NCBI GenBank assembly: GCA_022605955.1
Contig: JAKCOZ010000002.1
Coordinates: forward strand, 69,606,783 to 69,670,782
Source: Rallus limicola
Lineage: Eukaryota > Chordata > Aves > Gruiformes > Rallidae
DNA: 64,000 nt
Reading direction: 5' to 3'
The notes beneath the pieces are model-generated. The model did no database searches. It worked only from the letters and a program-made list of their open reading frames with translations, and was not told the origin of the DNA. A program made the position numbers and the translations under genes. Positions 11,691-23,935 of this stretch are shown here, piece by piece (position 1 is the first letter of the stretch; every line of letters starts with the position of its first letter).

Positions 11691-13514
11691 CTGTGACTCT
11701 TTGTAACTAATATGTACATATTCACTGCTACAGAAAAAGGTATAAGCTTTTGAAAGTGTTGCTTCCTGTAAGATAAAATAATGTAGACACAGAACAAGAA
11801 ATTAAAGCCTTGCACGTAAAAAACAAGGTTGAAAAAAGGAAAATATTTAGAGATGGCATGAATAAGGTGGGTAATGCAGAAAGATAAAACACAGCTAGTA
11901 GAGCAGGAAAAAAAAAGTGACACAAATAGCTGTCTCTTACCTGAAAATGAAAGAAAAGAAAAAAAATAAAATTAAAGCCCGAGGGAAAGAAAAATGTCCA
12001 TCTACAAAACTGAATTGTAAAATTCCATGCCACAATTCAACATTAAATCCCTGTGATTCAAAATATAAGCCCGTTATTAAGCAATAGAAATTTAAGGGGG
12101 AAAAGAAGGCTGTTAGATTTCATTAACTGAACTCTCATTCACAGACTTTCCGAAATACTTCCCAAGACCAGTCCTGGCAACTGACAGTATGCAGGGCAAG
12201 GCAGTTCATTGGTGTACCTGAAGGTGGCTTTGAACGGTGTAAATGCTCTCTTACACAAACACACAAAAGATGGTTTGAAGCAGTATTTACCTTTTAAAAA
12301 GTTGGCAGCACTGAAGTAGCTGTGTGACGAGACCCTGGAGTTTGATCTTTCATTTTTTCCATAATAAGATTTAAAAGTTATGATACAATTTATTCTACCA
12401 TGCCTTTTGCAGTCCAGCTGTTAAAATTATGCACTCTTAGCTCGAAAACAATACATTAATACTGCCAAGTGATATTTTTCATTTCAGATGTTAAATTCTT
12501 CATGGTATTAATTATTTATAGGGCAAAGCCAACTCAACACTTAAAATGTAAAATAAGGATATGAAGTCTCCTTTGATGTATATCCTTTGACATTTAAAAG
12601 TACCATAAATCTTCCAGTTGGGTATCTTCCCAGTTTAAACCCATCAAATTATATGAATTTATCAGAAATGCTTTGTGCTGTTCAGTTTAAGTGAGCCACC
12701 TATATACTAGGTAATTCAACGTGCTTTCCATCAAAATTAGGTATTTGCAATTTACAGAGAGCATCATCTACAAGGAACATTATAGTCCTAGCTTTGCAGT
12801 ACACTTTTTAACAAACAGGAATAACCACCAACTGTGGTGGAAGCTTTTGCTGTGAACAGCACACTAAGTTTGCAAGTACAGTCGAGACACACAAAAAAAA
12901 AAAAAAAAAAAGTATTTTGCATCAAGATGACAAGGCATCAGAAGTGTCTTCATAGATACAGGAATGACATTGCTTTAATTAAAAATGATTGGTTTCATAA
13001 GCTATTTGACATTCCAAACCATGATGGATACAGACTGCAATAGATTAAAATCAGTCTGGCTGGTACATTAGGCCAGGTATCAGGTTAAAGTTTAAATAAT
13101 TCTAGATGATGTTCTCTGCTTTAAATAAGCAGAAGCATAATCAGGCAAAAATATTCTATCTAGTAATAGATAGTAATTAACATTTAGCTTTAGCAGCAAT
13201 TATAATCTAGAATATTGTATTTAAACACAAGAAATCCTAGGGGGGGAAAGGAACCCAAATTATTCATAGACTATTAAAAATTATTACATTATTATCTTCA
13301 ATGGATATCTTATACATTATTACATTACTTCTGGAAGTAAAATCACCTTTTTAAAAATTTACTTCTAAATTCTCTTTTAGTCTGTGATTAGAAATAGAGT
13401 AAAAAAGTAGACCTTACAGGGATGGCAGAGTCAGTGTATTTACAGAAGTATAGGTAGGGTTTTTTCCTTGTTAAAAGGACTCACACCAGCCTTGCATAAA
13501 GACGTCTAGTGGCA
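11691..13514. other. Unique A+T-rich DNA in the inverted-repeat spacer
   Basis: No gene recognised. It contains an A19 run at 12893-12911 and short AT-rich direct repeats around 13270-13330. Frames of 69-101 codons (11666-12033 minus, 12834-13043 plus) are dominated by low-complexity residues and are not credible. Confidence 0.6.
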
Positions 13515-14382
13515 TTCACCTTTAAAGGTCACCTAGTCCAACAGCTCCCCCCTGCCCCAATGAGCCGGAATATCTTCAACTAGATTGGGTTGCTCAAAGC
13601 CCAGCTCAGCCTGACCTTGAATGTCTCTAGGGATGGGGCATCTGCCACCTCTCTGGACAACCTGCTTCAGTGTTTCATCACCTTCATTGTAAAGAATTTC
13701 TTCCTTAGATCTAGTCTAGATCTAGATTAACACCATTACCCCTTGTCCTATCACTATAGGTCCAACTAAAAAGTCTGTTCCCATCTCCCTTATAAACCAA
13801 AGTATTGAAAGGACCCAATAAGGTTTCCCCAGAGCCTTCTCTTTTCCAGGCTGTAAAACTTCAACTCTCTCAGCCTTTCCTCACAGGAGACGCATTCTAT
13901 CTCTCTGATCAGTTTTGTGGCCCTCCTCCAGATCTGTTCCAACAGCTTCAAGTCACTCCTGTGCTGAGAACTCTAAAGTTGGATGCAATACTCCAGGTGA
14001 GGTCTCATGAGAAGAGACTAGAGGGCAAGAATCACCTCCCTCAACCTGCTGGCCAATCTTGATGCAGCCCAGGATACAGTTGCCTTTCTTGGCTGCAAGT
14101 ACACACTGTCGGCTCACACTGAGCTTTTCAACCAACGACCCTCAAGTCCTTCTTGAAGGCATCTTCATGCCTCAGCCTGAACTGATACTGAGGCCCTGAC
14201 ACAGGTGAAAGAACCTGTCCTTGTTGAACCTCATGAGCTTCACATTGCTCCACTTCTTGAGCTTTTCCAGGTCTCTCTGGAGGGCACTGCATACTTCACA
14301 AGTGTCAACTACACCACTCATCTTGGTGTTCTCTGCCACTGATCTCCATCTGGACATTGAGCTGTTGACCACTTCCCTCTGG
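13515..14382 (-). mobile_element. CR1 copy A, minus strand
   Basis: A CR1 running 3' to 5' along the plus strand. It has the 3' untranslated blocks ('ggtcacctagtccaac', 'gatggggcatctgccacc'), the reverse-transcriptase C-terminal coding region, and an upstream part ending near 14382. Recognisable minus-strand peptides include ALQRDLEKLKKW and NVKLMRFNKDR. Many frame breaks make it inactive. Bases 14262-14382 are also the inner end of the right inverted-repeat arm. Copy A crosses the arm boundary without a break, which marks the right locus as the undisturbed one. Confidence 0.9.
13711..13730. repeat. Small inverted repeat of tagatctag
   Basis: Nine-base arms 'tagatctag' and 'ctagatcta' flank a single base inside CR1 copy A. 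It is short and possibly chance. Confidence 0.6.
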
Positions 14383-15436
14383 ATGCAAGTGCAGTGGTAA
14401 TTAGGGTGACCCAGATATAAGAGAAGAGAGCATCAACTTTCTAACACATATCTAAGCATGTGCATAGCAAAACTCTCATGTAAAATCAAAATCAGAATCT
14501 CTCTTTCTGTAATGAAGCTACTTTAAGAGACTAGCACAGTATTTCCATTTTATTGTGTCTTCCTGAAAGGAGACAAAGAAGTTCCTAACATTTTCTCAAA
14601 TTTTCGTTACAGGAAAAATTTGAGATATAAATTTAATTCAAAACATTAGTGTTCTTTCAGCTGAGAAAATTATATACTGTAAAATATTAGATTAATTATT
14701 TTTGAGCTGGAAATCAATTACTTTATATTCTGTTTGCCTTAAGCATGGGAAACATGAACACTGATCACTTACAGTAGTTCCCAAATTTTTCTTTTTATGT
14801 TAAACATTTCTGCTAATTCATAACAAAACAAAGAAGAAATAGAAGCTGGATACAAGCCACCAAAGTGCATCTGCAGCCCAGAAGGCCAACCACATCCTGG
14901 GCTGCATCAAAAGAAGTGTGGCCAGCAGCATGAGAGGGGTGATTCTGCCCCTCTGCTCTGGTCCGACCTCATCTGGAATACTGTGTCCATCCCTTAACAC
15001 AAGAAGGACATGGACTTGTTGGAGCATGTCCAGAGGAGGGCCACAAAAATGATTAAAGGGCTCAGACACCTGTCCTGTGAAGACTGGCTGAGAGAGTTGG
15101 GCTTGTTCAGCCTGGAGAAGAGAAGGCTCTGGGGGGACCTTATAGTGACCTTCCAATCCCTGAAAGGTGCCTGCAAGAAAGCTGGGGAAGAACTGTTCAC
15201 AGGGACATGTGGCAATCGGACGAGGGGTGATGGTTTTAAACTAGAAAAGGGGAGACTTAGGTTGAATATTAGGGAAAAGCTCTTCAATATGAGAGTGGTG
15301 GATCACTGGAACAGGTTGCTTGGAGAAGTAGGGGAGGCCCCACCCCTGGAGCTATTCAAGGTCAGGCTTGATGGGGCTCTGAGGAGCCTGATCTAGTGAA
15401 GGTGTCTCTGCTTACTGCAGGGGGCTGGACTAGATG
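14262..15436. repeat. Right arm of the 1175-base inverted repeat (probable donor)
   Basis: Reverse complement of 9587-10761 with four substitutions seen and no indel. At its inner edge CR1 copy A continues normally into 14261. At its outer edge CR1 copy B continues to its own proper 3' end (15475). Because both flanks are contiguous elements, this looks like the original arrangement. At 10092-10093 the left arm keeps two CpG sites where this arm has CA and TG, the usual decay of CpG after the copying event. Confidence 0.95.
14383..14841. other. Unique segment between head-to-head CR1 copies A and B
   Basis: A+T-rich sequence without transposon similarity, duplicated in inverted form at 10183-10640. 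No gene is visible. Confidence 0.8.
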
Positions 15437-15475
15437 AACTTTAAAGATCCCGTCCAAGCTAACACATTCTATGAT
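14842..15475 (+). mobile_element. CR1 copy B, 5'-truncated, with 3' end
   Basis: Plus-strand CR1 beginning at 'gctggatacaagccacc' and ending at the CR1 tail 'acacattctatgat'. An ATG-started frame at 15010-15396 (128 codons) encodes the reverse-transcriptase C-terminal region and is open to the natural stop. Upstream coding lacks the polymerase motifs because of 5' truncation, which is normal for CR1. It is 99.7% identical to the left-arm copy. It is an inactive LINE fragment, not a host gene. Confidence 0.92.
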
Positions 15476-16489
15476 AACAAAGTAAAACCTCCAGATAATA
15501 GTGTGACACACACATAAACCCACATAAATTAATATATATCAAACAGGATGGAAACCTGTCATCTCTATCTAATGAAAAGTTGACATTTTGGAACATTCTT
15601 TTTTATGTAAAAATTTTAAGAGCATTTAAAGGTTGTTCCAAACATTTTTGGCACCTTTTGTCATTATTGTAAGTGTTAGCATTACTTTTTCATACCAGGG
15701 ATTAAAGTGAAAGATCACATCACTCTCAAGTAGCTGATATTTCTGTAGGTGAAGGGCTTATCAGTAATGTGTGATATAAGATACCCTGGAGGGTAGAAAC
15801 CTGTTCTGACATTATCTCACACACCAGTAGATAAAAATAATGTGTCATAACAGGTAAACTAAAGCTGTAATCTCTGTGGTCCACTGCTCTCCAATACTTT
15901 TAAGCTGAATAGCCCACAGAGCTTGTAACAAATAGAAAGAAGCGCTGAACACTGGGATTCCCTTGCTCACATCAGAGGACTACTGCACACACAGAATACA
16001 GTAGATTCAATATGAACAGGAGATCCAATCCTTCCTTTGGTGGGGCAGAGAGATGCAAGTGGTAGAAATTGCTTGAGCCCTATTTCTGGCAAGTCCCAGA
16101 GACTATGCATGTGAGAGGCAAATTAATACCAGAATAATTTGTTCAGCTACCTACTTTCTTCTGAAGTGCCCGTGAAGGTGGTCATTAGCAAGCATTGCAG
16201 GCTGTATATACTGCTCTAATCAACTCTTAATATGTCAGAGAGTCAAAAAGCTTGGATCAGAAAAATTAAAACAAACATTCGCACAACCCAAATGCTAGAA
16301 ATATTTCTAGCATCAAATAGATTCAAGGTGGCACATTCAGTAATGTGTGAAAGGGGTTTGGATTTTTTAAAGTATAGATTTCTAGAAGCAAAGTGAAAAA
16401 AATCATCAAAAAATTCTGAAATTGCTCCAAAAAAAAAAACCCACCTCAGAATGATAGGATTAACATTATAATCTTCTTATAAGAAGTTT
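15476..16489. other. Unique DNA with one perfect palindrome
   Basis: No gene or transposon recognised. The 22-base palindrome at 16292-16313 is listed separately. Confidence 0.6.
16292..16313. repeat. Perfect 22-base palindrome
   Basis: The 11 bases 'atgctagaaat' are followed directly by their exact reverse complement. The flanking bases no longer pair. By chance a perfect 22-base palindrome is expected about 0.015 times in 64 kb of random sequence (64000/4^11), somewhat more in A+T-rich DNA. Confidence 0.95.
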
Positions 16490-16720
16490 AAAGAACTGCT
16501 GTACTGAGTCAGACCCAAGGTCTATCCAGCAGCACACCCTGTCCTTCCAGTTGCCAGTAGCGTTTGATTGGGAAAAGAATAAAATAGGACCAGTGCAGAA
16601 TGACACTTTTCCAACTCTAAAGACTCCATGTTGAGACCTTGATCACTGTATTTAATGATCTCTGACAGATATATCTTCTATTAGTTGGTCTAGGCTTGCT
16701 TTATTTATATATTTGCACAG
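16490..16720 (+). mobile_element. Probable ancient CR1-like interspersed repeat
   Basis: Contains 'tgtactgagtcagacccaag' followed by 'gtctatccagcagcacaccctgt'-like sequence, and later 'atgatctctgacagatatat'. This layout resembles an old amniote repeat whose copies carry a 'tactgggtcagaccaaaggtc'-type motif, recalled from general knowledge of reptile and bird repeats. Family assignment and both limits are uncertain. Confidence 0.5.
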
Positions 16721-18146
16721 CCACAACTTTCACAGTTCAAACAGTATTTAAGAATAAATAGAATTAAATTCAGTAATGTGTTTAATGTTTCTACTCCTAA
16801 TTTATAGCCCTTATCTCTTCTTCCACATTTGAGAGTCATTCTTCATAAGGAAGTTACTCTGTGCTATGATCCACTTCTCCAATATTTTCTTCTTAAAATG
16901 CAAAAAAGAGCTACATGGCATATCTGCAGTAAGAATTTGGGTACAGGCAGATGGAGTAGGATAATAGCATTCTCCAAGTTTTCAGGACTTTCCTGAGAAA
17001 TTCCAAACCCAGGCACTGCCCTCAAGCTTTTAAAAATTCTAAACAGGTAACCTGCCATAAATACAGACAGTATACTTGTAATAATACTACCTTCACCAAA
17101 ATAATGGTGAGTAGAAAAACAAAAGACTTTGTTATAAAACTGGATTATTTTCATTCTTACCAAGAATAACTTTACTCAGATAATGGAAGTAAGGTCTGGA
17201 GTATTACTTTATGAATTACTGTTAGTTTCTGTGGTTAGACAGACAATGCAAAACTGTAGGACATATAAAGATGCCTTTGGATCTTTTCCATGTCCTTCAT
17301 GGAGTAAGGAAACATTTAAAGCTCTGAAGGACTTAAATACCTTCCCATTTTTTCTACCCATGTGGAGTTTTGGCATTGTTTATTTACAGGAAAAACTTTC
17401 TCATGCCATGAATATAGTGTTTAGTTTTCAAATATAAGAGGTCATGACACTGGGGACACTTCATAAAAATAGCAAAAAAAAATTAGTCAGGGATTTAAAA
17501 TAAATGTCACCTCAATAAATGTGCTTGCATTTACAAAACAAATTCAGCCTGCTCTGTTTAAATTTCTCATTAATGAAACCTATTAAATATAATTAAAAAC
17601 TACACTTTCTGTAACAGGGGACAGATATCTGGAGACTAGAGGTAAATTGTTTTTTTCAGACACAGACAATGATACTTCTATTTGGTAAAATATTCCAAAG
17701 GGAAAATAGTTTCTATTCTTCTGTTCACTTGATAACCTTCAGAAAAACATTAGGCATTGTGACACTGACAGAACTAGAGGAATAATCTCAATGCCAACAA
17801 TTTTCATAATTAAACTTTTAAAAGTTACATTTTGCAGCCATTCCAAAATTCAGAGGGAATGAATTACCCAGGGTACCAAGAAGGGGAGACAGAAAACACA
17901 CACCAAGAAGCAAACACACATTAAAACTCCACATTAAGTCAGATGAAACTTGTATAGTACTAAATTAAATCTCACTGCATCCATCAAAGAAAGCATGGCA
18001 TACTTTTTTTTTATATTCTAGATCTAAGTGGATGATTGCATCCTGCTACTAGGGTGTCTGCACGTTTTCAGAAAAAATACAACATTGCTGATGTTACCTA
18101 TATTTCTTTAGAGAAGAAGCTCCCTAGTTTGTCTAGATCATTTGCA

Positions 18147-18182
18147 ATGCCCTTTCCAGCATTTATGCCCTTTCCAGCATTT
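18147..18182. repeat. Perfect 18-base tandem duplication
   Basis: Two identical 18-base units (atgccctttccagcattt) lie head to tail. The open frame crossing them shows the matching peptide duplication MPFPAF. Slippage-type duplication. Confidence 0.95.
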
Positions 18183-18663
18183 AACCTACTTATTACAATT
18201 TTTAAGTTTAAACACATAGAGGAAATTATCTCAAAACCAAAAAAAATAGCTGAGTGCCTCCTATTATTCTTGAACTCCTAGATGACACTGGTAGAGACCA
18301 GTCAGACTTACCGACTGCTACACCGCCTTACCTTGGTTTCCTTCTCATCATCTAACACAGCACTAGAAAACACAACTGGATCTTTGAGTAAATGATGCTT
18401 AGCAACAGTTTTCCTCCTATTATCTTTGCAAAACACATGAAAAAAACCCCAAACCAACCCATCCACCTAGGAGTATCATTTGGCTGACCACGACAGTGGT
18501 TAGGATGAAAGAGTGTAAACAGGAGACATGCAGAAAATGGTCATTTCTGAGCTACAGAAGATAGCATCTAGTTTAAGGATTCTTGCCAGAGTTTTCTTCT
18601 ATTACCTTCTTGTAGTTTGTGTTTTGTTTGGGTTTTTTTTTTTCCAAATCTGCATCAATATTC

Positions 18664-18760
18664 CTTATTATAAAGTAAATACCAAAATAACCCCAACCCA
18701 AACCCACAAACCCAAAACCAACAGCAAACACCAACTGCCTAACCAAAACCACACAAGATA
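18664..18760. repeat. A/C-rich low-complexity tract
   Basis: Long run of A and C with almost no G or T (patterns such as ccccaacccaaaccc). It is preceded by a T-run at about 18633-18643. Similar tracts occur at 21997-22100 and 28383-28450. Confidence 0.8.
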
Positions 18761-21700
18761 CCTGCCTACACTGTCAGCTAAAATTCACCACACACCTAGG
18801 CAGTTATTGGCTTGAGAATTATGAAGTCCATCCCCACCAGAACTTTGTAACTCTCAGTAAAACATTCCTGGGTATGTGCTCGCTACTGCATTGTGACCAC
18901 TAATGCAACTAAGGATTAAACTAATCCTTGTAAAATAGTAATAGATGAGGCAGGACAGTAAGGAGATGAAATCATGCAGCAATCAGAAAAACTCATGGCC
19001 ATATGATTGTTTTTTTCTTTCAAAACCAAAATAGACAGCATTGTTTCATCATGCCTATGGATTATGAACACACTGATATGTTTTTTTTCTCTGCAAAGTA
19101 AGCAATTGACTCTTCTGTGTAAAGTCAAAAATGTGAACCCTGATCTTCTTAAAGGAGACAGTGAAGTTAAACTATACTTTCCACATAAATCATTGTATTG
19201 GTGATTGCTGTTCTTATTGAAATTGTTGATCTTTATTTCTTGAGCAAACTTTTAGTATTTGTGACTTTACAAATAAATACACATAAGTTTTAAAATACCC
19301 ATTAAAATACTTTGAGTATTTGAGAATACTGACTTCATGCTCAGTATTCTGAGAGTAGAAGAATGTATGTCTAAGTGTGGAATGTTAAAAACAGGTTATA
19401 TGCATAAATGCTTTAAAACTAATTGTTCTTCTTCCATGATTGCAGTAATGTACTGCATTTGATTTATTACTTCTGTTACAACAGTGTTTAACAGTTTACC
19501 TGGTAAAAATCCTACTGTGCTTAGTGTTGTACAAAGATAAAATAAAAACAACTGCTATCTATAACATAAGGTTCATAATCTAATAAATCACAGGCATTGA
19601 ATAATGAATGTAGCTGTGAGAAATGAGCAATGGAAAATACAGAAGCATTAGTAAGAACCTGAATTTACATATACAGCAGAATTATTCATACCTAGATGTT
19701 TTAACTACATTAATTTAAATATTCAAATAAACAAACCCAATTACTAAGTATACTTTAACAACAGTCCCTGAAGTTTCTATGCTATTTGGCATCAGCAAAA
19801 AGCAGGTCCTACCACAGGGTAAGGGCTTTACTGCTGAACAGCGGGGACAGTTCTCTTGTGGGAAGAGAATCCTGGGAGGGGGAATACATATAGGCTGTTC
19901 TTACCAGTGCTAGAAAAACTATTTGTTTTTCATACACAGCTTCATTTAAAATGTGATAATGTCCTAAATAAACTCCTGATTCATTACCACAAAGGTTATG
20001 CCACTTGCTACTGAAATCAAATTGCCACTACTTCTAGTTTCAGAGCCTGATACAGTGACTGGAAGGAAGGTGATAACCTGATACTGCTTACAGAAGAAGG
20101 ATCACTTATGTAGGACTGCAAAAGGATTAGAATTATGTATTTGAGGACACAAAGAAAGCATCCAATAACAAAAATTTAGGTGGGGTGTCACAGTAGCTGA
20201 TCAAGAACAGATTTCAGTGGACGTGAATTTTTTTGGCAGAGTCACAGAACATGGCGCTCCAACGTTTGAGAAACAAGATACGGCCCAACTCAGCAGTTTA
20301 CATTATTAGAGGCTATAAAGAAAAAATTTCAGAAAATGCTGGAATGGTGGGGAAATGGAAGGCATTAACAGAAGCCATATAAAAACAAAGCTCAATATAA
20401 AAGAATACCACAAACCTAGAGAGAGGAAACAGTTGAGACAGAGATGCTGATTCTGCAGTCTCTTCCATCCCTTCTTACAGTCAGTAGGACTGTTATCTCT
20501 TTTTGGAAGAAAGTCTACACACACTTTACTTGCTCTGCGTAACTATATGTAGATCTATAAAATTCACATTTAATGCAGTAGAGAAATGTGCACAAGAAGG
20601 GAAAGAAAAGAAGGAATAGTACAGGAAAAATAGAATGATTCCTGCCATTGTAATTCAGACCTAACATAGCCTTGTCAGGAGAGGTAGAGCTTTTCTTTGA
20701 ACTGTTTCTGCTCAGTCCAAGCCCCTCTCACATTAAGTTGTATATTTTTACTCTACATACTTGCCCTCACAGAAGTGCAAGTGATGATCAATTACAGTTT
20801 ATACAGAATACTGTAGGTTACAGTTCCAGTCTTTCATATATCTGTACCTCCATTCATTATTCCTGCTACCTGGCAAGGGATCATCATTAACTTTAAACCA
20901 TTTATTACACTTTTTTCTATTCCATCCACCTTATTTAATATTTATCACCGCAAACACTTCTCCTCACCCATCCAAACACATCAGCAAACTACAGTCCTCT
21001 GAAACATTACTTTTGACTTTCTCAGCAATTCAGCCACTTGATAATTAGCAAAGTCCCTACCAAGATTGATCACCTAGAGTCTAATTAAATACTCAGTGTG
21101 AACATTTCCTGATTACATTCAATTGCATTATGCAAAACTAACACCAAGCCCATACACCCATTCTTCACTTGAGCAATTTGTACCAGCAGTCCTATCTTCA
21201 ATAGCTTTGTTTTATCCCAGATACATTTTTAACTTTTTTTTTATAAAAGGATTACTATTTTTCATAATTCCAAAGTTTAAAATATTCAAATTCAATCCTT
21301 AACAAATAAGGGAGAACAATGGCTACACATGAGTACACCATCTCCTCAAAAATTAATGAGCCTTAGTTGGATCACTAGCAGATTTCCCTCTTAGTCTGAG
21401 GGTCACCACTCTGGTTGCTCAGATGACCTACCAATATAAAATTAGCCTACATTATACTGTGTGAAAGAACAAAAGGTTTTCAATTCTTCCTTCCTCCTTG
21501 AAAAGCAGCAGGAATGATCTGATTTGTAGTTATGTACCACAGCTCACACAATACAGTCACAGAAATACTGGGGAAAGGACTAGGTAGCTTTTTTGTTAGA
21601 ATTAATTCAAAACAAATGAGATTATGGCAATATGTACTATTTAAATTATTTTGTGCATATATTTGTCTTCTGATTTTTTTCTTGGACACCTCTTTTAGGT

Positions 21701-21996
21701 TCTGGCTTTAGAGTCAGAGACTCTTATTTTAGGGTGTATCAAGTAAGTTATTGCTTTCTCTAGAATCAGGCTGATGTCAAATCCTTCACAACCATTTGTC
21801 CAAATCCAGCTCACTCCAGTCCTCCTAAAGTCACAGGATGCTTACACATGTAGAAACAAACATCACCTCCCACATAACTTTGTTGGCACAAATTTAACAT
21901 TACTACCTGAACACTACATGATCTAAACATCTGTATAAAGAAAAGATCTTTTATTCTTTGTGAACTCTTGATCTAGTTTTGAATGGAAATCTTGAA

Positions 21997-22100
21997 AGTA
22001 AAAAAAAAAAAAAACAAAACCACCTCAAAATCATCTTCAAAACCAAAACAAAACTAAGGAGAAAAAAACCCACAAACCAAAAAACCACCCAAAAACATAT
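21997..22100. repeat. A/C-rich low-complexity tract after an A-run
   Basis: An A15 run is followed by about 85 bases made mostly of A and C (aaaccaaaacaaaact, aaaaaacccacaaacc). No adjacent retroposon body is visible, so it is not clearly a poly(A) tail. Confidence 0.75.
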
Positions 22101-23476
22101 TCTTATTGCTCTTAGGTCATCTATGCTTTAACTGCTTTTCTACCAAGATAATACAAGAAGGAATGCAGAATATTACAGTAATTATAGGAGAGGGATGTAT
22201 TTCACATGGTGATTGATTGCAAGAAACATTCTAGTATAAATATTCTATCAGCCAGAAAATAAATAAATTTAGAAAATAACTGAGGAGCAGCTAAATGAAT
22301 TACTGTTGTAAATGCCCATCAAGTCATCAAAAAATAGATTTATCAACACTATTAATTGGGGTGTAACCATCTACCTTACAGTCTAACAAAAGTTTAATTT
22401 GAAAGGTGGTTTTGATTTCAGAAAGGATTCAGCTTCATAATTTAATCCCTAGCTAAATGAGAACAAACAAGTTTTCCTTGGTCTATAAATGCAACTATAC
22501 TAAAGCATTCCTTAACATTAATTTTCCAAGACAGCTATAATATTGCAAGTGTAACATTAAAAAGTCTTAATAGTCACATGTAACAGTAACTTCACACTCA
22601 AAGCTCAATGATTACATAAAGATGGAGAAGTAAAAAGAAGCATCAGAGTCATCACAAGATTTATAACATAGTGAAACATGGCCATTAAAGCCAGCTATGT
22701 CTACAATGCTAATGGCTTCAGCTTCTTAAACTACACAAACTAGTTTCATTCTTTTAAACTTCAAGATAACTGTTCTTGCTTTTTCCTTTACTATCAGATG
22801 AAATAGCAAATACAATAACCTACAATTACAAACCCATTATGTTAAGAGAGCACCAGAAACCAAAAATTTTACCATCTAGGAGGTGCATTTACCTAATTTG
22901 AATAACAGCACATTCATAGTAGCTCAGTGAAGATATTTCCAGGAATACCTATCAGTGGTTTCTGCACAACACATGATGCCTGTCAAGGAGAAACAAACCC
23001 TACATTTATGCTTGGTAAGTTCCCAAGGGCATTTTTAGGCCTCCCTAATTAAGGCAATGCTTTACTAGTGCTCCTGCAGTTGCAGGTAATTGGCAATCAC
23101 TAACAGCAGGGTTCTGATGAGGATTTACTTTGTTAAAGAAAAAAAAAAAAAAAAGAAACTTGTTTTCTTCTTTTATTTCTCTAATCCTACAAACAATGGT
23201 AATGAATTCCAATTTAGCTTAGATGCTACTAGTCAAGTTATTCTATCAGTCAGTTACATGAAAAATTAAAAAAACCCAGACATCAAAACAGGGATTTCTC
23301 AGCCGCAAAATGCTGAATTTTAACAGCAAATGTTAAGTTTTAAACAACAGATTTATGTTGTTTTACAAATGCTGGCAATACAGAGATAAAGAAAAAAAAG
23401 ACAATTCATTTTACCTGAAAACACAAAGAAGTATTAAATGTTATGTATAACTGTTACCTGTAATGTAATGTTGGGT

Positions 23477-23498
23477 AGTCCTTGTATATACAAGGACT
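23477..23498. repeat. Perfect 22-base palindrome
   Basis: The half-site 'agtccttgtat' is followed by its exact reverse complement, and the next flanking pair is a mismatch. It lies about 40 bases upstream of an old CR1 fragment. Confidence 0.95.
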
Positions 23499-23539
23499 TG
23501 CTATACAAAATGGATGAGGACTGAATCAAGGACTAGTTG

Positions 23540-23935
23540 AGAGAACTCAATTCAATACAAGTCAATGGCGCCCAGTGGGCTGAATCTGAGGGTGATGACA
23601 AAACTGGGCAATGAACCATGCAAAGCCCCTCTCTATCATTTTTGAAAAATGGGAGGTTGGCAAAGGTCTCAAGCAACTGGAGAAACACAAATGTTTTGCC
23701 TGTTTTCAAAAGAAGCCAAAAGGGCATCCATTAATGTGGATGATGGGATAACTCTGTAAGTAAAAGTGGGCTGAATAATTAGACACACAGGGTAGTGGTT
23801 AATGGTCATCACCTACCTGTGCACTGGTGACAAAGGGAGTACCACAGGGGCCTCTTCTGTTTAGTACCTTTATCAATGACTTGGAGGAGGCAATAAAAAT
23901 GGGCTATCAAGATATTTTGTGGATATAACATTGAT
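23540..23935 (+). mobile_element. Old CR1-type LINE fragment, reverse-transcriptase region
   Basis: Two recognisable blocks on the plus strand. One is a linker-type piece ('actggagaaacacaaatgtt', 'tgttttcaaaagaagccaaa'). The other is at about 23828-23893, where one frame reads VTKGVPQGPLLFSTFINDLE, carrying the G-V-P-Q-G motif B and the FINDL block of LINE reverse transcriptases. The catalytic FxDD region has not been found. The copy is very diverged and clearly inactive. Confidence 0.75.

Larger units (their letters stand above)
16721..23539. other. Long unique A+T-rich stretch
   Basis: No gene found. A 99-codon minus-strand frame (16864-17163) and a 95-codon plus-strand frame (18528-18815) have no recognisable family. 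The latter runs into A/C-rich low-complexity DNA. The stretch contains a short tandem duplication, two A/C-rich tracts and a palindrome, listed separately. Confidence 0.55.

Noticed and set aside
9587..15436. DNA transposon or composite element with long inverted terminal repeats
   Set aside because: The arm ends fall inside CR1 sequence, there is no transposase in the spacer, and no flanking target duplication is seen.
18664..18760. Interstitial telomere repeat
   Set aside because: The A/C-rich tract lacks the regular CCCTAA unit.
20035..20300. Possible old repeat
   Set aside because: No block could be matched to CR1 or another known family.
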